DNA from: JAIEPT01 sp038217425 | GTDB lineage: Bacteria; Planctomycetota; Planctomycetia; Gemmatales; Gemmataceae | Assembly: GCA_038217425.1 (NCBI GenBank) | Contig: JBBQPM010000098.1 | Coordinates: 1-25,650, forward strand | Reading direction: 5' to 3' | DNA length: 25,650 bases | Part shown: positions 22,351-25,650 of the stretch, piece by piece | Layout of the letters: the number at the start of each line of letters is the position of its first letter | Numbering within the stretch: the stretch's first letter is position 1 | The notes under the pieces: model-generated | Database searches by the model: none | What the model was told of the DNA's origin: nothing | What the model saw: the letters and a program-made list of their open reading frames with translations, nothing else | Translations under genes and position numbers: made by a program

Positions 22351-23397
22351 CTAATCCAACTCCACCACTTTGCCGGTCGCGTTCGCCTGGTAAATGCCGA
22401 GAATCACCTCCACTGCCTGCCGGCCCTCCTTGCCGTCCACCAGCGGCTTCTTGCCCGTCGTGATCGCCGCGACAAAGTCCGCGAGTTGGCGGGCGTGGCC
22501 CTCGTGCGAAATCGCGGCGGGGTTGCTCGAGCCGCCCGAGGCGCCGGTCTTTACCGCGAACTTCGCTCGCAGCAGCTTGTCCTCCGCCTGCTCGGGGTTG
22601 AACTCCCAGCGGACCAGATCGTCCTGATCGATGACGACGGAACCCTTGTCGCCGTGGATGCCGATCGACTTGGGCAGGCCGGGCCAAACGCTCGTCGTCG
22701 CTTGAATCACGCCCAACGCGCCCGACTTGAACCGAATCGCGGAGACGGCGGTGTCCTCGACTTCGATGCGTTCGTGGGCGAGCATGGCGGTGAAGCCCTG
22801 GATGGAGCGGACCGGGCCCATCATGTAGAGGAGGAGATCGACCTGGTGGATGGCCTGATTCATGAGGGCGCCGCCGCCGTCGAGGGCCTGCGTTCCCTTC
22901 CAACCGCCGTCGTCGTAGTAGGCTTGCGAACGCCACCATTTGCAGGAGGTTTCGCCGAGGGTGAGTTTGCCGAATCGGCCCGCGTCAATGGCTTTCTTGA
23001 GTTCGCCGTTGGCGTCGCCGAAGCGGCTCGGGAAGATCGTGCAGAGTAAGACTTTGTTCTGGTCGCAGGCTTCGATGATCCTGTCGCAGCGGTCGAGCGT
23101 GATCTCGAGCGGCTTCTCGACGACGACGTGTTTGCCCGCCTTGGCCGCGGCGACTGCGGGCTCCATGTGGGCGCCCGACGGCGTCGTGATGATGACGACG
23201 TCGACGTCTTTGCGCCGCAGGACGGTATTGAGATCGGTGGCGGTGTCGCACGGGACGCCGAGTTCGTCGATCATCTTACGGGCGTTGGCCTCGGAACGGC
23301 TGACGACGGCGCAGAGTTTCGTACCGGGGACGTCGGCAAGGGCCCGAGCGTGGAAGCGCGCGATCATCCCGCAGCCGACGATGGCAAATCCAAGCAT
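22351..23397 (-). CDS. Gfo/Idh/MocA-family NAD(P)-dependent oxidoreductase
   Basis: The start at 23397 (MLGFAIVGCGMIARFHARAL) is supported by GGGAGA just upstream and by the Rossmann fold beginning at residue 3; the longer frame to 23676 runs through a hairpin repeat and into tssL. The 348-residue product has the dinucleotide-binding GCGMIA motif, VDVVIITTPSGAH, and the family's EKPLE motif with catalytic Lys at residue 95. A second domain contains GGALMNQAIHQVDLLLYMMG, where the conserved His lies. Members oxidise or reduce sugars and inositols; the substrate cannot be told from sequence. It looks intact. Confidence 0.93.
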   Translation of the reverse strand: MLGFAIVGCGMIARFHARALADVPGTKLCAVVSRSEANARKMIDELGVPCDTATDLNTVLRRKDVDVVIITTPSGAHMEPAVAAAKAGKHVVVEKPLEITLDRCDRIIEACDQNKVLLCTIFPSRFGDANGELKKAIDAGRFGKLTLGETSCKWWRSQAYYDDGGWKGTQALDGGGALMNQAIHQVDLLLYMMGPVRSIQGFTAMLAHERIEVEDTAVSAIRFKSGALGVIQATTSVWPGLPKSIGIHGDKGSVVIDQDDLVRWEFNPEQAEDKLLRAKFAVKTGASGGSSNPAAISHEGHARQLADFVAAITTGKKPLVDGKEGRQAVEVILGIYQANATGKVVELD

Positions 23398-23412
23398 GGA
23401 GTCTCCCGATTG

Positions 23413-23471
23413 GGAGCCCGCAACGCAAGCAAGGGTTCGCGTGGCCGACCCTTGCTTGCGCTGCGGGCTCC
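23413..23471. repeat. Hairpin repeat between tssL and the oxidoreductase gene
   Basis: Arms 23413-23436 and 23448-23471 (24 bp, one mismatch) enclose an 11-base loop; the core is GCAAGCAAGGGT facing ACCCTTGCTTGC. The element starts 6 bases after the tssL stop codon and ends 5 bases before the oxidoreductase ribosome-binding site. It could act as a transcription barrier or leader structure. Spurious reading frames through such elements (SPQRKQGS...TLAC) look familiar from planctomycete genomes, suggesting a dispersed family. Confidence 0.9.
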
Positions 23472-23477
23472 AAGGAA

Positions 23478-24146
23478 TTATCGCATCGAATGAAACAACA
23501 AGAACATCGCGGCCGGGATCAACACCAACAAGCCCAGGCCCCAGACCAGCAGCATCTTTTGCAGCTTCCGCGCCCCCGTGAGCGGCGGCACGTGCGTTCG
23601 CGCTTGCGCCTCGACCGGGCCCTTCCATTCTTTGGGTTGACCCTTGTCGACGAGCGCCTTGGCGGACTCGCACCACGAACGGAGCTTCTCGGGATGCCCT
23701 TCGTAGTCGCCGCGGAAGCCGAGCATCACGGCCAGGTAAAAGACCTCAAGCGAATCACCGCCGGCGTGCCCCTCGGCCTTTTTCGCCTGCTCCCAAAACT
23801 TCCAGGCGCGGTCGCGGCTGCCGAAGAGGCTGTGCTCCAGAATATTCTCGGTCCATTCCGCTTTCCACGACGAATCGAGACAGAAGATCTCGTCGAGCCA
23901 GCAGACCAGCGGATAGCGCACGCCCAGGAACGCGGTGTCGCTCGAGGAGCGCGACGACGTCATCAAGGTGCCGGCGGCGCTGGGCGTGTCGGCGAGGCGC
24001 TGCCCGGTGGCGGCGATCTGCAGGAGGGCGATCAACTCCTTGCGGGCGGTGGCGAAGTCGGGCGCCATGCCGGTGGCGAGGGACTCTTTGAGCTTCAGGC
24101 CGTAGCCGAAGATGGGGTACACGATGTTGGCAAGATCGTCGCGCAT
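23478..24146 (-). CDS. tssL: Type VI secretion system membrane protein TssL (DotU/IcmH family)
   Basis: TssL is an inner-membrane component of the TssJLM complex that anchors the T6SS. The 222-residue product has the cytoplasmic DotU helical domain (FATARKELIALLQIA, RYPLVCWLDEIF, WTENILEHSLFGSRDRAWKFWEQ, DSLEVFYLAVMLGFRGDYEGHPEKLRSW). A single C-terminal transmembrane helix follows (LLVWGLGLLVLIPAAMFLLF). This is the standard length, without a peptidoglycan-binding extension. The start lies 9 bases after the tssK stop, so the two genes form an operon, in the order usual for T6SS loci. Confidence 0.92.
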   Translation of the reverse strand: MRDDLANIVYPIFGYGLKLKESLATGMAPDFATARKELIALLQIAATGQRLADTPSAAGTLMTSSRSSSDTAFLGVRYPLVCWLDEIFCLDSSWKAEWTENILEHSLFGSRDRAWKFWEQAKKAEGHAGGDSLEVFYLAVMLGFRGDYEGHPEKLRSWCESAKALVDKGQPKEWKGPVEAQARTHVPPLTGARKLQKMLLVWGLGLLVLIPAAMFLLFHSMR

Positions 24147-24155
24147 GCTGGGCGT

Positions 24156-25580
24156 TTACTCCCCGGTGACCGTGAACAGCGTGAACTGCATCGACCTGGT
24201 GTCGCCGCCGGCGCGGATGGTGATCTTCTGCAATCCCTCGATGGAGCCGACCACGCGGAACTGGTTCAGACGAATCGCCAAGGAGAGCGACTTCTGCACG
24301 TTGTTCCACTCTTCCTGCTGGGCCAGGCGGTTGATCTGAAAGTAGACCAATCCCGGAGCGCTCGGCAGCGCCCGCGGCGGCTTCTGGCAGGCCGTGAACT
24401 CCAGGCCCTGGCTGCCACGGTCGTAGATGGCGTCGACGTTTGTGGCGCTGCCGATCTTCATATCGAGCGGGCCTTGCCGGGTCAGCACCCGCACGCACTC
24501 TTCCGCCGTCAGATCGCTCTGCACGCCGACGAACATCTGCCAGATCGGCTCGAGCCACTTGGGCTCCAGCGCGACCTGAATTCGCGGCCCTTTGCCCACG
24601 AAGGGACGCTCCTCGTAGCTCGGCTCGCTGATGTCGATGCTATCGATGTATTGTTTGACGCGGTAGAAACAGCCCCCCAGATCGTCGTGATCGTACTGCG
24701 GCAACGTGGGCGCCCGCTTCTCGCCCGAGAAGACCGCGAGTTGCCCCGCGATTCGGCACAACTCCGTGTACCCTTCGAGCGGATGCACCCCCTCCGCGAA
24801 CACCAAACTCGCCAGCGCGGCGTACGCACGGTTCAGGCTGTGGAGCTGGCTGAGGAGCAGCCCATCCCCGGCGTTGTGCGTGTCGAACGAGATGTTCCGC
24901 GAGGCGATCTGTTTGCTGATGAGATCCATCTTGCGCCCCAGGCGGTCGTAGAGCGCCTGCAGGATCCCCGCGTAGAGCGGCTTCCACGCATCGCACGACA
25001 AGATCGGCGGGATGTACGTCTCGTCGAGCTTGGGAGGCGTCTCGGCCGCGGCCTTGGTCAGTCGGGCGATCGGGATGGTTTCGTAACCGGAGAGGTCCTG
25101 ACTCGACGTCAAAAGCTTGGCGTTGTAGAAGCGGACCGGGATCGGCACGGCGTCGGTTCCGGTGTTCTCGTCCTCGAGATCCTGCGTCTCGAGGAAGTAA
25201 CGCCGTTCCGGTTCGTCGCCGGTCGGTTTGGCCTGACGCTCGCCGACATTGGGCTGATGCGGCTGAATCTTGGGCAAGGCGAGATAGACGGTGGTCTCGC
25301 CACGCGTCAGGGCTTCGGTGACGTCGAGGGGACTGAGCGGACCGTCGTCGGGGACGGCGATGGGCGTGCCGTCCTTCATGCGAGCGAGAAGCTCTTTAAC
25401 TGCGAAGCGATGGTTGACGAGGGCGGCTTCGTCCCAGACGAGCAGGCGCAGGCCCCAGTTGTGATGGACGTCCCAGCGGTGCTGGCGCTCGAGCTGGCTC
25501 AGGTAGAACCGCTCCGCCGCCTGCAGTTGCTGGGGCCAAAGGAACATGCCTTCGTGCCAGTGAACGCCGCGTGTCGTCAT
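24156..25580 (-). CDS. tssK: Type VI secretion system baseplate subunit TssK
   Basis: TssK connects the T6SS baseplate to the membrane complex. The 474-residue product begins with the family-typical VHWHEGMFLWPQQLQAAERFYLSQLE. It continues with a shoulder/neck region (NWGLRLLVWDEAAL) and helical segments (LYDRLGRKMDLISKQIASRN, LLLSQLHSLNRAYAALASL) before the C-terminal head domain (PGLVYFQINRLAQQEEWNNVQKSLSLAIRL). A GGAG element precedes the ATG by 9-10 bases. It is slightly longer than the usual 445 residues. TssL follows immediately, and more T6SS genes probably lie beyond the right edge. Confidence 0.95.
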   Translation of the reverse strand: MTTRGVHWHEGMFLWPQQLQAAERFYLSQLERQHRWDVHHNWGLRLLVWDEAALVNHRFAVKELLARMKDGTPIAVPDDGPLSPLDVTEALTRGETTVYLALPKIQPHQPNVGERQAKPTGDEPERRYFLETQDLEDENTGTDAVPIPVRFYNAKLLTSSQDLSGYETIPIARLTKAAAETPPKLDETYIPPILSCDAWKPLYAGILQALYDRLGRKMDLISKQIASRNISFDTHNAGDGLLLSQLHSLNRAYAALASLVFAEGVHPLEGYTELCRIAGQLAVFSGEKRAPTLPQYDHDDLGGCFYRVKQYIDSIDISEPSYEERPFVGKGPRIQVALEPKWLEPIWQMFVGVQSDLTAEECVRVLTRQGPLDMKIGSATNVDAIYDRGSQGLEFTACQKPPRALPSAPGLVYFQINRLAQQEEWNNVQKSLSLAIRLNQFRVVGSIEGLQKITIRAGGDTRSMQFTLFTVTGE

Positions 25581-25607
25581 GTAACCTACTCCGCGACCGG
25601 GATTGCC

Positions 25608-25649
25608 TTAAGAGCCGCGACCGCCAGGGAGCGGCTTGCGGCGCCGGAA
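25608..25649 (-). CDS. Possible C-terminal end of the gene upstream of tssK (partial)
   Basis: On the minus strand the frame reads FRRRKPLPGGRGS and stops at TAA 25608-25610, 27 bases before the tssK start. A basic, Pro/Gly-rich tail would suit a secretion-system or membrane protein. A second frame in the same stretch ends at TAG nearer tssK. Too little is present to identify the gene. Confidence 0.3.
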   Translation of the reverse strand, partial: FRRRKPLPGGRGS

Positions 25650-25650
25650 A

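Noticed and set aside
23398..23676. N-terminal extension of the oxidoreductase to 441 residues
   Set aside because: It runs through a hairpin repeat and into the tssL coding region; the Rossmann fold starts right after the ATG at 23397.

Overview
The window looks like chromosomal DNA of a Planctomycete, most likely from the Gemmata/Pirellula-like lineages. The evidence is an ECF sigma / FecR / PSCyt-DUF1549-DUF1553 / DUF1501 gene cluster, a second stand-alone DUF1501 gene, many small exported Tyr/Gly-rich or coiled-coil proteins, a high G+C content, and several families of dispersed hairpin repeats. No rRNA, tRNA or CRISPR array was seen.

Layout. 1-6206 (minus strand): a tightly coupled operon reading ECF sigma factor, FecR-type membrane regulator, planctomycete cytochrome c/DUF1549/DUF1553 protein, DUF1501 protein; its distal end is followed by a nested GC-rich hairpin repeat. 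6431-6865: a small secreted PrcB-like protein. 6987-10931: an accessory island whose edges carry mobile-element debris (a truncated tyrosine recombinase on the left, a broken ISAs1-family transposase on the right). It holds a GYF/ankyrin-repeat protein, a frameshifted toxin-like gene and a putative immunity-type gene. 10932-15913: an envelope-protein block with two exported coiled-coil proteins, a matrixin-like metalloprotease without a visible signal peptide, an exported Tyr/Gly-rich protein and an outer-membrane beta-barrel protein. 16045-17637: peptide deformylase (with a poly-glutamate tail), TsaB and a His-rich exported protein, joined by one-base gaps or overlaps. 17933-20568: a conserved unknown protein, a second DUF1501 protein with a clear terminator, a tiny membrane protein and a SET-domain protein. 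20712-23397: a Gfo/Idh/MocA oxidoreductase and a truncated copy of its 3' end, flanking a membrane-anchored DnaJ-domain protein. 23478-25650: the edge of a type VI secretion locus (tssL, tssK).

How the genes may work together. The first operon is a classic planctomycete arrangement in which a sigma factor and its membrane-bound FecR partner probably control the exported PSCyt/DUF1501 pair. The T6SS genes and the toxin/immunity-like island suggest competition with neighbouring cells, but they are 13 kb apart and nothing in the sequence links them directly. Most candidate novelty lies in the 7.0-10.9 kb island, the signal-less metalloprotease, and the duplicated oxidoreductase fragment bracketing the DnaJ protein.

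Start codons were reassigned wherever a Shine-Dalgarno-like sequence, signal peptide or operon overlap favoured an internal start. All family calls come from reading motifs by eye; no database search was run.
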